Assembly (NCBI GenBank): GCA_025210655.1
Contig: JAOARG010000045.1
Span: 62,001 to 126,000, forward strand
Length of the DNA stretch: 64,000 bases
DNA from: Bacillota bacterium
GTDB lineage: Bacteria; Bacillota; Clostridia; Peptostreptococcales; Acidaminobacteraceae
Direction: 5' to 3'
Below, one piece after another: positions 1 to 8,144 of the stretch. The notes beneath the pieces are model-generated. The model did not search any database, was not told the DNA's origin, and was given only the letters and a program-made list of their open reading frames with translations. Both the position numbers and the translations under genes were made by a program. The first letter of the stretch is position 1. Every line of letters begins with the position of its first letter.

Positions 1-950
1 TCGGGGTTACCAAATCCCTCTTGGGAAATGATTACTCCATCTAGCCCCATATACTCTGCAAGTTTTGAAGCCCAATTTGATGATCTTTCCTTATCAGCAA
101 GAAAGACATTCTCATTTGTGATTATGACTCCCATGAAGTTTATATCCTTACCATCCCTAGCATATAAGCTTTCTATTATTGGGTTGTTAAGGTGATGGTA
201 GGTCGTATTCTTGTCACATGCAGATACGCAATTACCACTCAGTATAGCTCCATCCATGATTTCTGTTGGATATAGTATTGTTGGAACTATTTTCTTTCCA
301 TCTACACCATATACATAAGTATCATGTAATAAACCCTGAGTCTGGAGCATATATACATATCCTACCTTTGGTAATTCTGGATAGAGAGATGCCTGTTCAA
401 ACATAGGCTTTGTTTCAAAAACCTTTAGATTGTCCGGCTCAATTTCCCTAGCAGTTTCACCAATATAAGTAGCTGCCTTTAGACCTGCCATTCTGGCACT
501 ATGTTCATATTCGTGTTGCTGTAGTCCTTCCTTTGGATGAATAACAATACACAGGTTCATAAGCTTTGAAAATGGTGTATAATCAGCTCCAGGACCGCTC
601 ATATCTACAATCCCTTCCTGAAAACCAACAATCTTACCACAGGTTACAATGGCTGCCCCCTTTAACACATGGGTTCTGCCCTGACCTACAGTATCAACTT
701 TACCTATGATACCTGGAAAAATACTTCCTCCTGAAACCTTTACCCTTGGTTCTATTACGTCTTTGACTGGTGTGATTCTTGTCTTTTCACCAGGCTTTGC
801 TATCTCAATGTCAATTGCCTTTATGTGATCATCTTCAAGTATCAGGTCTTCTAACTCTTTCTTATTTACATGGAGGACATTATCCTTTACATAAGAACTA
901 TCCCCAAACTCAATATCTTTAATTAGTATCTCACCTATTTCCAATCGCAA
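1..950 (-). CDS. grdE: Glycine reductase component B proprotein GrdE, 3' end cut by window edge
   Basis: This is the N-terminal part of the GrdE proprotein, which in glycine reductase is cleaved at a cysteine to give the alpha and beta subunits, the latter with a pyruvoyl group that binds glycine as a Schiff base. I translated it from the window: it opens MRLEIGEILIKDIEFG and carries the cleavage motif SGNCVSACDKN, with the first Cys at about residue 241, close to the known processing site. I chose the TTG at 950 because AGGTGG lies eight bases upstream and the family starts with MRLE; an in-frame GTG at 959 sits too close to that ribosome site. It follows trxA in the grd operon. The rest, and presumably the selenoprotein genes grdA and grdB, lie left of the window. 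Confidence 0.93.
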   Translation of the reverse strand, partial: MRLEIGEILIKDIEFGDSSYVKDNVLHVNKKELEDLILEDDHIKAIDIEIAKPGEKTRITPVKDVIEPRVKVSGGSIFPGIIGKVDTVGQGRTHVLKGAAIVTCGKIVGFQEGIVDMSGPGADYTPFSKLMNLCIVIHPKEGLQQHEYEHSARMAGLKAATYIGETAREIEPDNLKVFETKPMFEQASLYPELPKVGYVYMLQTQGLLHDTYVYGVDGKKIVPTILYPTEIMDGAILSGNCVSACDKNTTYHHLNNPIIESLYARDGKDINFMGVIITNENVFLADKERSSNWASKLAEYMGLDGVIISQEGFGNP

Positions 951-973
951 CGATTTCACCACCTAATTAATTT

Positions 974-1288
974 TTATAGGAACTGGTTTATCATTTTTTC
1001 AATATTTTCCTTAGTTGCATCATCATTAGTTACTTCTTGTAATTTCTCACCATCTTTATAAAGGACAATGGTAGGAAGACCAAGTACCTTCTGAGATATT
1101 GCAAGTCTTCTAGCCTTAGCTGTATTCAACTTACAAAACTTAACCTGTCCATATTCTTCTTCTAAATCTTCAACATGTGGCATAAGGGCCTTACATGGTT
1201 CACAACCCTCACTCCAAAAATCAACAAGTATTAGTCCATCTCCTTTAAGTACCTCATCTTCAAAAGTGTTCTTATCAACAGATAGCAT
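974..1288 (-). CDS. trxA: Thioredoxin of the glycine reductase operon
   Basis: A 104-residue single-domain thioredoxin. The active site is GCEPC (Cys29 and Cys32) instead of the usual WCGPC; this Gly-Cys-x-Pro-Cys form is characteristic of thioredoxins of glycine-fermenting Clostridia, which supply electrons to glycine reductase. The start ATG at 1288 follows AGGAGG. It lies 12 bases after trxB and 23 bases before grdE, in one transcript controlled by the upstream glycine riboswitch. With trxB it forms the NADPH-to-glycine-reductase electron path. Confidence 0.95.
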   Translation of the reverse strand: MLSVDKNTFEDEVLKGDGLILVDFWSEGCEPCKALMPHVEDLEEEYGQVKFCKLNTAKARRLAISQKVLGLPTIVLYKDGEKLQEVTNDDATKENIEKMINQFL

Positions 1289-1300
1289 CTTTTCCCTCCT

Positions 1301-2245
1301 TTACTCAAATTTTTCTTCTATATATTTCTCACAGTTCACTGCTGCCACAGCACCATCTGAAACTGCTGTTACAACCTGTCTTAAGGTTTTCTGTCTTACA
1401 TCACCAGCAACAAATACACCTTCAACATCTGTTTTCATAGTTTCGTTACTAACAATGTAGCCCCTGTCGTCCATATCTATTTTTCCTTTAAAAATATCGG
1501 TCTGAGGAATATATCCTACAAAAACAAACATTCCAAAAGTCATATCTTCTTCACTGGCATTATATTCAGTCAACTGTCCAGTCTTTGTATTCTTAAATAC
1601 TGCTGACTGTAAAATACCTTCTCCTTTTATCTCTTCAACTACCGTGTCCCACATAAAATCAATTTTAGGATTCTTCATAGCCTTTTCAACTATAGACTTG
1701 GCAGCTCTTAACTCATCCCTTCTATGAACTATAGTAACTTTTCTTGCAAACTTAGTAAGGAATATAGCTTCTTCTACAGCTGTGTCCCCTCCACCGATTG
1801 CAAATATCTCTAAATCAGTAAAGAAATCTCCATCACAAGTTGCACAATAAGAAACTCCCTTACCAGTAAACTTAGCTTCTCCTGGACAACCTAATTTTCT
1901 TGGAGAAGCCCCTGTAGCTATTATGATAGATCTGGCACTGTATTCCCCATCCTTAGTAATAACTTTTTTTATATCAGCTGAGAAATCAGTATCTACTATT
2001 TCATCAGTCTTTAACTCGGCTCCAAACTCCTTAGCCTGTTCAACCATTCTAGCTATTAAAGTTGGGCCCGTTGCATCCTCAACTGCTCCTGGATAGTTGG
2101 CAACTTCATCAGTTGTCACTATCTGTCCACCAGCTCTTTCTTTTTCAAGAATAAGTGTATCCATCTTAGCCCTTGCAGCATATAATCCGGCTGATAATCC
2201 AGCAGGACCTGCACCTATAATAATAACGTCATATATCTTATTCAT
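1301..2245 (-). CDS. trxB: Thioredoxin reductase
   Basis: A 314-residue FAD-dependent thioredoxin-disulfide reductase of normal low-molecular-weight length. The FAD-binding GAGPAGL is at residues 11-17, the redox-active CATC at 134-137, and the NAD(P)H-binding GGGDTA at 151-156. Its place directly before trxA and grdE says its main job is to reduce the glycine reductase thioredoxin during Stickland fermentation, though it may also serve general thiol metabolism. ATG at 2245 follows GGAGG. The gap to grdX is 15 bases, so it is cotranscribed. Confidence 0.96.
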   Translation of the reverse strand: MNKIYDVIIIGAGPAGLSAGLYAARAKMDTLILEKERAGGQIVTTDEVANYPGAVEDATGPTLIARMVEQAKEFGAELKTDEIVDTDFSADIKKVITKDGEYSARSIIIATGASPRKLGCPGEAKFTGKGVSYCATCDGDFFTDLEIFAIGGGDTAVEEAIFLTKFARKVTIVHRRDELRAAKSIVEKAMKNPKIDFMWDTVVEEIKGEGILQSAVFKNTKTGQLTEYNASEEDMTFGMFVFVGYIPQTDIFKGKIDMDDRGYIVSNETMKTDVEGVFVAGDVRQKTLRQVVTAVSDGAVAAVNCEKYIEEKFE

Positions 2246-2260
2246 TTGAATCCTCCATTC

Positions 2261-2650
2261 TTATATTTTCTTTATTACCATACTTTCTATACCACTACTT
2301 ATTAGATTATAATCAATAACCCTAAAATCTAGCAAGATATTCTCATCCCATTTTTTCGGCTCTTTTGATAAATATAATTTTTCAGTTACTGAAATCGCAT
2401 TTTCAATCATTGATAAAGACTCGAAATCTAATCCACTTCCCCTCCTTAGAAGAACTGACTTATATGGAGTTTCATTGGGTTTTACACTGCCACTTAAGGG
2501 ATGTGTAAGTATTTTATAGTTTCTATGGACATGGTTTCTAACTTCTATTAAAACATCCATAAGCATAAGGGACTCCACCATTACAACATTGATTTTTTCA
2601 TAATAACTTTCCTTGACATTAATGTTATTAGTAATAAGTATATCTTCCAC
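2261..2650 (-). CDS. grdX: GrdX family protein
   Basis: A 129-residue soluble protein of the GrdX family, found almost only as the first gene of glycine reductase operons; its biochemical role is unknown. The middle contains the conserved-looking stretch THPLSGSVKPNETPYKSV. It begins with GTG at 2650 behind GGAGG, directly after the terminator hairpin of the glycine riboswitch, so it is the first gene under riboswitch control. It has no membrane segment or cofactor motif that I can see. Identification rests on sequence resemblance plus operon position. Confidence 0.88.
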   Translation of the reverse strand: MEDILITNNINVKESYYEKINVVMVESLMLMDVLIEVRNHVHRNYKILTHPLSGSVKPNETPYKSVLLRRGSGLDFESLSMIENAISVTEKLYLSKEPKKWDENILLDFRVIDYNLISSGIESMVIKKI

Positions 2651-2666
2651 TAAATCCCTCCAAAAT

Positions 2667-2703
2667 AAAAAAGGACAACAGCAATTAAACCTGCCATTGT
2701 CCT
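2667..2703 (-). terminator. Terminator of the glycine riboswitch expression platform
   Basis: On the minus strand the hairpin AGGACAATGGCA / TGCTGTTGTCCT is followed by TTTTTT. Its 5' arm overlaps the last bases of the second aptamer (CAGAGGACA), so aptamer folding and terminator folding should exclude each other. The U-tract ends only a few bases before the grdX ribosome site. Confidence 0.85.
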
Positions 2704-2870
2704 CTGTTCACAACCTGAGAGTTTCTCCCTTTTCGGAATTGCCCCTTCGGTGCCCTAAGGCTCTTCAGAGTTTGTCCAACTAACGGTCCTTTTGCCTGAG
2801 AATTTCACTACAGCCAGCAAAAACTGCAATTTTTTCCTTCGGCCACCCAAACGGATTGTCTCCCGCTAAT
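2700..2870 (-). promoter_or_regulatory. Tandem glycine riboswitch controlling the grd operon
   Basis: Read on the minus strand, the leader has two glycine aptamers. The first runs from GCGGGAGA through GGCCGAAGGA to TCTCAGGCAAAAGGACCG; the second has CACCGAAGGGGCAA and TCTCAGGT and ends at CAGAGGACA. These are signature blocks of the gcvT-type glycine riboswitch in its tandem form. A terminator follows directly. Because the terminator's 5' arm takes bases from the closing stem of aptamer 2, I infer that glycine switches expression on, which suits an operon that ferments glycine. Confidence 0.93.
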
Positions 2871-2904
2871 CATCATCCTAAACATATTAGTATTTCTTAT
2901 AACT

Positions 2905-2933
2905 ATTATATAAAAAATTTAGGCTTTGTACAA
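2905..2933 (-). promoter_or_regulatory. Promoter of the glycine reductase operon
   Basis: On the minus strand there is TTGTAC (2933-2928), a 17-base spacer and a perfect TATAAT (2910-2905). The implied start of transcription near 2898 lies about 30 bases before the first riboswitch aptamer. No other good promoter is seen between element A and the riboswitch. Confidence 0.75.
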
Positions 2934-2971
2934 TAAATAGTGTTTGAATTTTGTGAAAATTTTGTAATATG

Positions 2972-3384
2972 TTCGTAGGTCGTTGGTCGTGGGTGGTAGG
3001 TCGGAAGGGATTTTTGATAATGGGGGAAAAGGGGAATCGCACAATACTTAGTTTGTGCTGGGGGAATCACTTTTGTGAAACAAAAGTTAGGGGAAAAGGA
3101 AAATCTTTAATAGCACTTTTAAGAACTTAAGTTCTTCCCATTCCCCAAAATCTTGCTTGCAAGATTGATTCCCCTAGCACTAAAGCATTTTAGTGCGATT
3201 CCCCTTTTCCCCCTATCAACATACTCCCAAATCTGATAAAACAGGGCCTAAAAATCTCTTCCGAACCACAACCTACCAACTACGAACCACGGCCCCACTA
3301 AAAAACCCTATTTTATCACAAGTGATAAAATAGGGTTAAAAATCTCTTCCGAACCACGATCTACGAACTACGACCTACGGCCCT
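2972..3384. repeat. Palindromic hairpin-array element A with heptad arms
   Basis: Left arm 2973-3008 is a run of 7-mers, TCGTAGG TCGTTGG TCGTGGG TGGTAGG TCGGAAGG. It is matched in reverse complement at 3259-3293 and again at 3347-3384, which abuts the nptA stop. Inside lies a mirror array: small perfect hairpins such as CTTTTGTGAAACAAAAG, AAGAACTTAAGTTCTT and GCACTAAAGCATTTTAGTGC, separated by GGGGAATC on the left half and GATTCCCC on the right half. I see no coding potential. It sits between nptA and the grd promoter. Confidence 0.8.
3303..3341 (-). terminator. Hairpin terminator downstream of nptA
   Basis: AACCCTATTTTATCAC pairs perfectly with GTGATAAAATAGGGTT across a two-base centre. Runs of A and T flank both sides, so it could end transcription from either direction. 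It lies inside element A between the two copies of the right heptad arm. Confidence 0.7.
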
Positions 3385-5040
3385 TTAAACTGCTTCTCTA
3401 TTCTCTGCAGTGTCTAATACAGCTAATGCTATATTTGACGAGTGATCTCCAACTCTTTCTAGGTTTGAGATTATATCTAGGTAGATAACTCCTGAATCTG
3501 GAATACATTTACCTTCGTTAAGTCTTCTAATATGTTTCTTTCTAAGGTTCATTTCCATTGAATCGATTGTACCTTCTATTTCAAGTACGTCTCTTGAAGT
3601 AGCTACGTTACCTGTAGATAGGGCTTCGATTGACTGGTGGAATGCATCCTTAACCATTTCGATCATATCTTTTAGTTCATTGATTGCATTGTCTGAAAAA
3701 ATAAGTTTGTTTTCTATTCTATAAACTGCAATTTCTGCAAGGTTATCTGCATGATCTCCAACTCTTTCAATATCGTTAATTGTAGAGAATAGACCATCGA
3801 TCACAATCCTTTGATCATCTGAGATGTTTGCATTTGATAACTTGATCAGATATTCTGCAATTTCTTTTTCCATATCATTTATTGATTTTTCTAATTTAAA
3901 TGCTTCTTTTGCTTTATCTTCATCTTTTTCAAGGAAAGCTTCAGCAGATAATTTAAGTGATTCCTGAGTAACATTTCCCATATGAAGTACTTCTTTGATT
4001 ACCTGACCAACTGCTATATACGGTGTCTCAAGAAGTCTTTCATCAAGATATTTTATACCAACAACACTTGCCTTTTCCTCCTCAGTAACTGGGATAATTC
4101 TCTCAACTGCCTTAACAATAAGTCCAGCAAAAGGAATAAGAAGTAAAGTTGTAGCAATATTAAATAATGTATGAGCATTAGCAAGCTGTCTCTCTGGAAG
4201 AGTTGAAAACTCTGATACAAAATGGATTGTTGGACGAGCAAAGAATATAATAAATATAGTCGTTCCAAGTAAGTTGAAAAGAAGATGCATAAGTGCAGCT
4301 CTTTTAGCTGTCTTACTAGCTCCAATACTTGATATCATCGCCGTAACGCATGTACCGATATTTGTTCCAAGAAGTACTGGGAATGCTGACTCTATAGGTA
4401 GTAGTCCCGCACTTGCAAGGGCGATAAGGATTGATGTAGTAGCCGAAGAACTCTGTACAATTGCAGTAATAGCAAAACCAGTAAAAATCGCAAGTACAGT
4501 ATCTTTAATACCACCATTACCGAAACTTTGAAGAAGTGTAGTAAAACCTTCAAACTCCCTAAGTGGTTTTACTGAATGCTTCATTACATCCATTCCCATG
4601 AAAAGAATACCAAAACCAAGAACTATATCCCCATATTTTTTAGTCTTAGAATTTTTTGAGAACAGCTTAAGGAATACACCAATAGCAATAGCAATTGGAG
4701 CAAGAGCTGTTAGGTTTATAGAAACAAGCTGCGCTGTGAAAGTTGTTCCTATGTTAGCCCCCATGATTATACCAATGGCCTGTGTAAGATTCATAATACC
4801 TGCATTAACAAAACCTACAACCATTACAGTTGTTGCTGAAGAACTTTGTACAACCATTGTAACTAAAGCTCCAATAAGAACTGCCATGATTCTATTCTTT
4901 GTTAATACCTCAATGATTTTTTTCATTTTGTTACCAGCTGACTTTTCAAGACCGTCGGCCATCATATTCATACCAAATAAGAATAAACCAAGTCCACCAA
5001 GTAACTCAATAATAATCTCAATTAATTGAGAACTATCCAT
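3385..5040 (-). CDS. nptA: Na/Pi cotransporter family protein (NptA type) with PhoU-like tail
   Basis: A 551-residue membrane protein that should carry phosphate with sodium. The two inverted-repeat halves each hold the family signature QSSSATT (residues 65-71 and 196-202). About eight membrane segments fill residues 10-310, and the last 200 residues form a PhoU-like helical bundle with the repeated pattern ERVGDHADN / ERVGDHSSN. That is the usual size and layout of bacterial PF02690 proteins. It is monocistronic, with its own terminator in element A and a TTAACA-repeat region upstream suggesting control by phosphate limitation. The exact ion specificity is inferred from the family. Confidence 0.92.
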   Translation of the reverse strand: MDSSQLIEIIIELLGGLGLFLFGMNMMADGLEKSAGNKMKKIIEVLTKNRIMAVLIGALVTMVVQSSSATTVMVVGFVNAGIMNLTQAIGIIMGANIGTTFTAQLVSINLTALAPIAIAIGVFLKLFSKNSKTKKYGDIVLGFGILFMGMDVMKHSVKPLREFEGFTTLLQSFGNGGIKDTVLAIFTGFAITAIVQSSSATTSILIALASAGLLPIESAFPVLLGTNIGTCVTAMISSIGASKTAKRAALMHLLFNLLGTTIFIIFFARPTIHFVSEFSTLPERQLANAHTLFNIATTLLLIPFAGLIVKAVERIIPVTEEEKASVVGIKYLDERLLETPYIAVGQVIKEVLHMGNVTQESLKLSAEAFLEKDEDKAKEAFKLEKSINDMEKEIAEYLIKLSNANISDDQRIVIDGLFSTINDIERVGDHADNLAEIAVYRIENKLIFSDNAINELKDMIEMVKDAFHQSIEALSTGNVATSRDVLEIEGTIDSMEMNLRKKHIRRLNEGKCIPDSGVIYLDIISNLERVGDHSSNIALAVLDTAENREAV

Positions 5041-5088
5041 TACGTATTTCCTCCCTAAAAATAAATAATTTATTACCTAGACCATAGT

Positions 5089-5155
5089 ACTATAATTTTT
5101 AGGGCCTTGTGTTAAATCTATGTTAACAATGTTAACTTTATTATTCTTTTGTTAA
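5089..5155 (-). promoter_or_regulatory. Pho-box-like TTAACA repeats and -10 upstream of nptA
   Basis: Four copies of TTAACA (minus strand) lie at 5155-5150, 5135-5130, 5126-5121 and 5115-5110. The steps of 20, 9 and 11 bases are close to whole helical turns, as in PhoP-binding TT(A/T)ACA repeats of Gram-positive bacteria. A TATAGT -10 candidate is at 5094-5089, so the last repeats occupy the -35 region, as expected for an activated Pho promoter. Regulation by PhoP is inferred. Confidence 0.5.
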
Positions 5156-5164
5156 TATTCTACA

Positions 5165-5194
5165 AACGAAAAACACACTCCTAATGGAGTGCGT
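5165..5194 (-). terminator. Terminator after trmL
   Basis: On the minus strand CGCACTCC, a short loop and GGAGTGTG are followed by TTTTTC just past the trmL stop. It probably ends the long leftward transcript that contains trmL and cheX. Confidence 0.75.
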
Positions 5195-5197
5195 TCT

Positions 5198-5668
5198 TTA
5201 TATTAATCCTTTAAAATTAAGTTGTCTCATTGCTTCATATGCAACAATAGCTGCTGAATTAGATAGATTTAAACTTCTAACCTTTTCAACATTTCTCATA
5301 GGAATCTTTATTAACTGATCCTTATAATCCACATATACATCCTTAGGAAGTCCTGATGTTTCTCTTCCAAATATTATATAACAGTCATCCGTATAGGTAA
5401 CATCTGTATAAAGCTTTGTTGCCTTAGTTGATGAAAAGAATAAATCCCTTCCCTTTGAATATTCAAAGAATTCTTCAATATTTTCATGTACAACAACTTC
5501 CATGCTATCCCAATAGTCTAGACCAGCTCTCTTTAGGCTTTTATCATCAATTGAAAAACCTAGTGGCTTTATCAGATGAAGTCTAGCTCCAATAACAGCA
5601 CATGTACGGGCTATATTACCTGTATTAGGTGGTATTTCTGGTTGAAACAAAACTAAATTTATTACCAT
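5198..5668 (-). CDS. trmL: tRNA (cytidine/uridine-34-2'-O)-methyltransferase TrmL
   Basis: A 156-residue SPOUT methyltransferase that methylates the ribose of the wobble base in tRNA-Leu isoacceptors. The SPOUT motifs are visible: NTGNIARTC near residue 16, IIFGRETSGLP near 98, and the knot-forming segment with MRNVEKVRSLNLSNSAAIV near 120-140. The length matches the minimal SpoU/YibK family. ATG at 5668 follows AAGGAG. It lies five bases after cheX, so the two share a transcript, and a terminator follows. Confidence 0.93.
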   Translation of the reverse strand: MVINLVLFQPEIPPNTGNIARTCAVIGARLHLIKPLGFSIDDKSLKRAGLDYWDSMEVVVHENIEEFFEYSKGRDLFFSSTKATKLYTDVTYTDDCYIIFGRETSGLPKDVYVDYKDQLIKIPMRNVEKVRSLNLSNSAAIVAYEAMRQLNFKGLI

Positions 5669-5673
5669 TACTT

Positions 5674-6135
5674 CTACTCCTTTATTGATATATCTAATGT
5701 GATTAGTCCAAGCTCATTATTAAGAGGTATTGCAACTGTCTTCATTTCTCCTGAAGTCATAGATAGATTCTGACCCATAAACATTGATGGTGGTGTAATA
5801 TCTACATTTATACCATCGTTAAATAATACTGTTGCAGCATTTCCCATAATCATATTACCAAGTTCTGAAAGTGCTGATTTTGCCATTTCGTTAAGTTCAT
5901 CAACTGGCATTCCCATCATCATTTTAGAAGCAAGGCTCTTAGCAACATCCTCAGACATAGAAATAACAACTTGACCCCTAATTTCTCCTGTAATTCCTAT
6001 TACAATAATCAAATTATCAGTAGAAAATGGACTTTCCTTTACATACGGCTTGCCTATATCTAATTTTAAAGCCGCAATTGTCATCAATACTTCTGAACAG
6101 GCTTTGATAAACGGATTTATATATTGTACATTCAT
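5674..6135 (-). CDS. cheX: CheX-type chemotaxis protein (CheC/CheX/FliY phosphatase family)
   Basis: A 153-residue protein of the CheX branch. The helix SALSELGNMIMGNAATVL at about residues 87-104 holds the Glu-x-x-Asn signature used to dephosphorylate CheY-P. The single signature and short length match CheX and not CheC, which has two. ATG at 6135 follows GGAGG. No other chemotaxis gene is adjacent, but cheV lies at 23.6-24.5 kb, so a chemotaxis network exists in the cell. Catalytic activity is inferred from the motif. Confidence 0.85.
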   Translation of the reverse strand: MNVQYINPFIKACSEVLMTIAALKLDIGKPYVKESPFSTDNLIIVIGITGEIRGQVVISMSEDVAKSLASKMMMGMPVDELNEMAKSALSELGNMIMGNAATVLFNDGINVDITPPSMFMGQNLSMTSGEMKTVAIPLNNELGLITLDISIKE

Positions 6136-6194
6136 AGTATTCCCTCCAATTTTTAGTGTCTCATGTTGTTATTTACCCATTAATTCTCATTATA

Positions 6195-7343
6195 CTACAT
6201 TTTTACGATTTTTCTAAGAATCCACGGTCTATAAATTTCAACCGCCTTAACAGGACATAACTCCTGACAACAATAACACCTTATACATTTCATTAAATCA
6301 ACACTTGGAAAATTATCCTTCATTGTTATTGCATCTGGCGGACAAGCCCTATAACATTCCCCACATCCTATACACTTTTTCTCATCAAATTCAGGTCTAG
6401 GCCTTAAATTATAGTCAAGTATACGCTCAAGAAAAAGCGGAACCCTATTCTTAAAAAACTTTACATCTTGAATACTAGGATATTTAAACTCATCTAAGAT
6501 ATGGTCTTTAAGTTCTTCACCTACAAGTTCACATCCTTGAAGATTTTCCTCACATAGTCCTCTTTCATATGATGATTTTACTGTAGGTACATCATAAGGA
6601 TCCATTCCTGCTATTCTTACCGCAATATCATCAAGATGATATGGACTTTCAGAAGATATTACAAGGCCCACATCTATAGGATTTCCTGCCGATGGTCCAT
6701 TACCTTCCATACCAACAATTCCATCCATAAAAGATAATACTGGATCAGCATTTATACATACATCTAAAAGCATATTGGAAAAGTCGTCAACATTTGGCAT
6801 TTTATAATGGTACTCTGCTTTCACAAGTCCTGGAATTGTTCCAAACATGTTCTTTACTGCTCCTGTAAATACCATCATACCATGGGTTTTAAACTTAGAT
6901 ACAGATATTACTTTATCAACACTTTTTAACACTCCTATGACTTCAAGTTTCTTAAGAAGCAAACCCTCAGGATTCGTATCTTCATAACTTGAAACATCAT
7001 AATTCAGACTTATTGTATCATCATTAGAAATATCATCATACCCACAAAACTTATATATTCCCTTTAAAACTTTTTCATTAAAGGGTCCACCAGGACTATC
7101 CCCTATGACAACTAGTGCCCCATACTCAACCAAAAGATCTGCCAAAGTCTTTACAAATACAGGATGGGTTGTGGTTGCTTCTTCAGGCTTTTTCTTCATA
7201 AGAAGGTTAACCTTTAGTAGAACCTTATCTCCCTTTGATATGTATTTATCCCAGCCACCTAAATTATTAACTGACTGAGATATAGCATATTTCACTTTTT
7301 CATATTCATAATCTATACACTTTACAAGAGACACTTTCTTCAT
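6195..7343 (-). CDS. DUF362 domain protein with two C-terminal 4Fe-4S clusters
   Basis: A 382-residue protein. Residues 1-290 match the DUF362 family, whose function is unknown, and include PGGPFNEK, KTHGMMVFTGAVKNMFG and an acidic pocket-like region. Residues about 319-362 form a ferredoxin with CIGCGECYRACP and CIRCYCCQELCP, enough for two 4Fe-4S clusters. It should be a cytoplasmic redox protein. It is nine bases after uppP and so belongs to the cobalamin-led transcript, although no role in cobalamin synthesis is known to me. ATG at 7343 follows AGGGATG. Confidence 0.85.
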   Translation of the reverse strand: MKKVSLVKCIDYEYEKVKYAISQSVNNLGGWDKYISKGDKVLLKVNLLMKKKPEEATTTHPVFVKTLADLLVEYGALVVIGDSPGGPFNEKVLKGIYKFCGYDDISNDDTISLNYDVSSYEDTNPEGLLLKKLEVIGVLKSVDKVISVSKFKTHGMMVFTGAVKNMFGTIPGLVKAEYHYKMPNVDDFSNMLLDVCINADPVLSFMDGIVGMEGNGPSAGNPIDVGLVISSESPYHLDDIAVRIAGMDPYDVPTVKSSYERGLCEENLQGCELVGEELKDHILDEFKYPSIQDVKFFKNRVPLFLERILDYNLRPRPEFDEKKCIGCGECYRACPPDAITMKDNFPSVDLMKCIRCYCCQELCPVKAVEIYRPWILRKIVKM

Positions 7344-7352
7344 AATTCATCC

Positions 7353-8144
7353 CTACTTTACTAATAAAAATACAATAATTCCAAGGACTATTCTATATAT
7401 AGCAAAAGGTGTAAGTGGCTTTTTCTTTATATAGTTCATAAATAAAGCTATTACCACATAAGCCACAATAAAGGACACTAATGTACCAATCCCCAGTAAC
7501 ATCCATTCCTGAGATGTAATAATAAAATCAGCTTTGATCAATTTAAGAAGTCCAGCACCGATTATTGTAGGCAGTGCTAAAAAGAATGAAAATTCTGCTG
7601 CTGTTTTTCTATCAAATCCCATAAAAAGTCCACCCATTATTGTTGAAGCTGATCTACTCATACCAGGTATTAGAGCCATACACTGAAAAACACCTACAGC
7701 AAATGCCTGTTTATAAGAAATTGCTCTTTCACTAGTAACAGAAATATTGTGTTTTCTCTTATCTGAGTACATAAGAAGAAATGCTCCAAATATTAAGGCA
7801 CCAGCCACAACCTTAGGTGTAAATAGATATTTTTCAATTACTCCTTCAAGGGGAATTCCAATAAGGGCCGCAGGAATACATCCTACAACTACCCTCATCC
7901 ATAAGGATGTAAAATCCCTTATACCATATTTATCTAAAGATCTAGGAAATATTTTTTCCCTGAAATATATTATTACCGCTAGTATTGCCCCTATCTGAAT
8001 AAATACTGCAAATAAATTAGCAAACTCTCCGGTAAAATCAAGATATCCATTAGCCAATATTAAATGGCCTGTAGAAGATACCGGTAAAAACTCAGTTAGT
8101 CCTTCGATAATTCCAAGAATTATCGCCTTTATAGTCAAATCCAT
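7353..8144 (-). CDS. uppP: Undecaprenyl-diphosphatase UppP (BacA family)
   Basis: A 263-residue integral membrane protein with about eight hydrophobic segments. It carries the two catalytic motifs of BacA/UppP: EGLTEFLPVSSTGH at residues 14-27 and PGMSRSAST near 161. The family dephosphorylates undecaprenyl diphosphate for cell-wall lipid recycling. Its ATG at 8144 overlaps the stop of cobD in a TAATG junction, so it is translationally coupled to a cobalamin gene. That placement is odd and could mean that it acts on a cobalamin-pathway phosphate, but the motifs are those of ordinary UppP. Confidence 0.9.
   Translation of the reverse strand: MDLTIKAIILGIIEGLTEFLPVSSTGHLILANGYLDFTGEFANLFAVFIQIGAILAVIIYFREKIFPRSLDKYGIRDFTSLWMRVVVGCIPAALIGIPLEGVIEKYLFTPKVVAGALIFGAFLLMYSDKRKHNISVTSERAISYKQAFAVGVFQCMALIPGMSRSASTIMGGLFMGFDRKTAAEFSFFLALPTIIGAGLLKLIKADFIITSQEWMLLGIGTLVSFIVAYVVIALFMNYIKKKPLTPFAIYRIVLGIIVFLLVK

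Noticed and set aside
2972..3384. Element A as an insertion sequence
   Set aside because: No transposase frame or clear target duplication is visible; at most it could be a non-autonomous element.
4053..5029. Several open frames of 85-143 codons opposite or shifted within nptA
   Set aside because: They are shadows of a well-supported transporter gene, with hydrophobic or repetitive translations and no ribosome sites.
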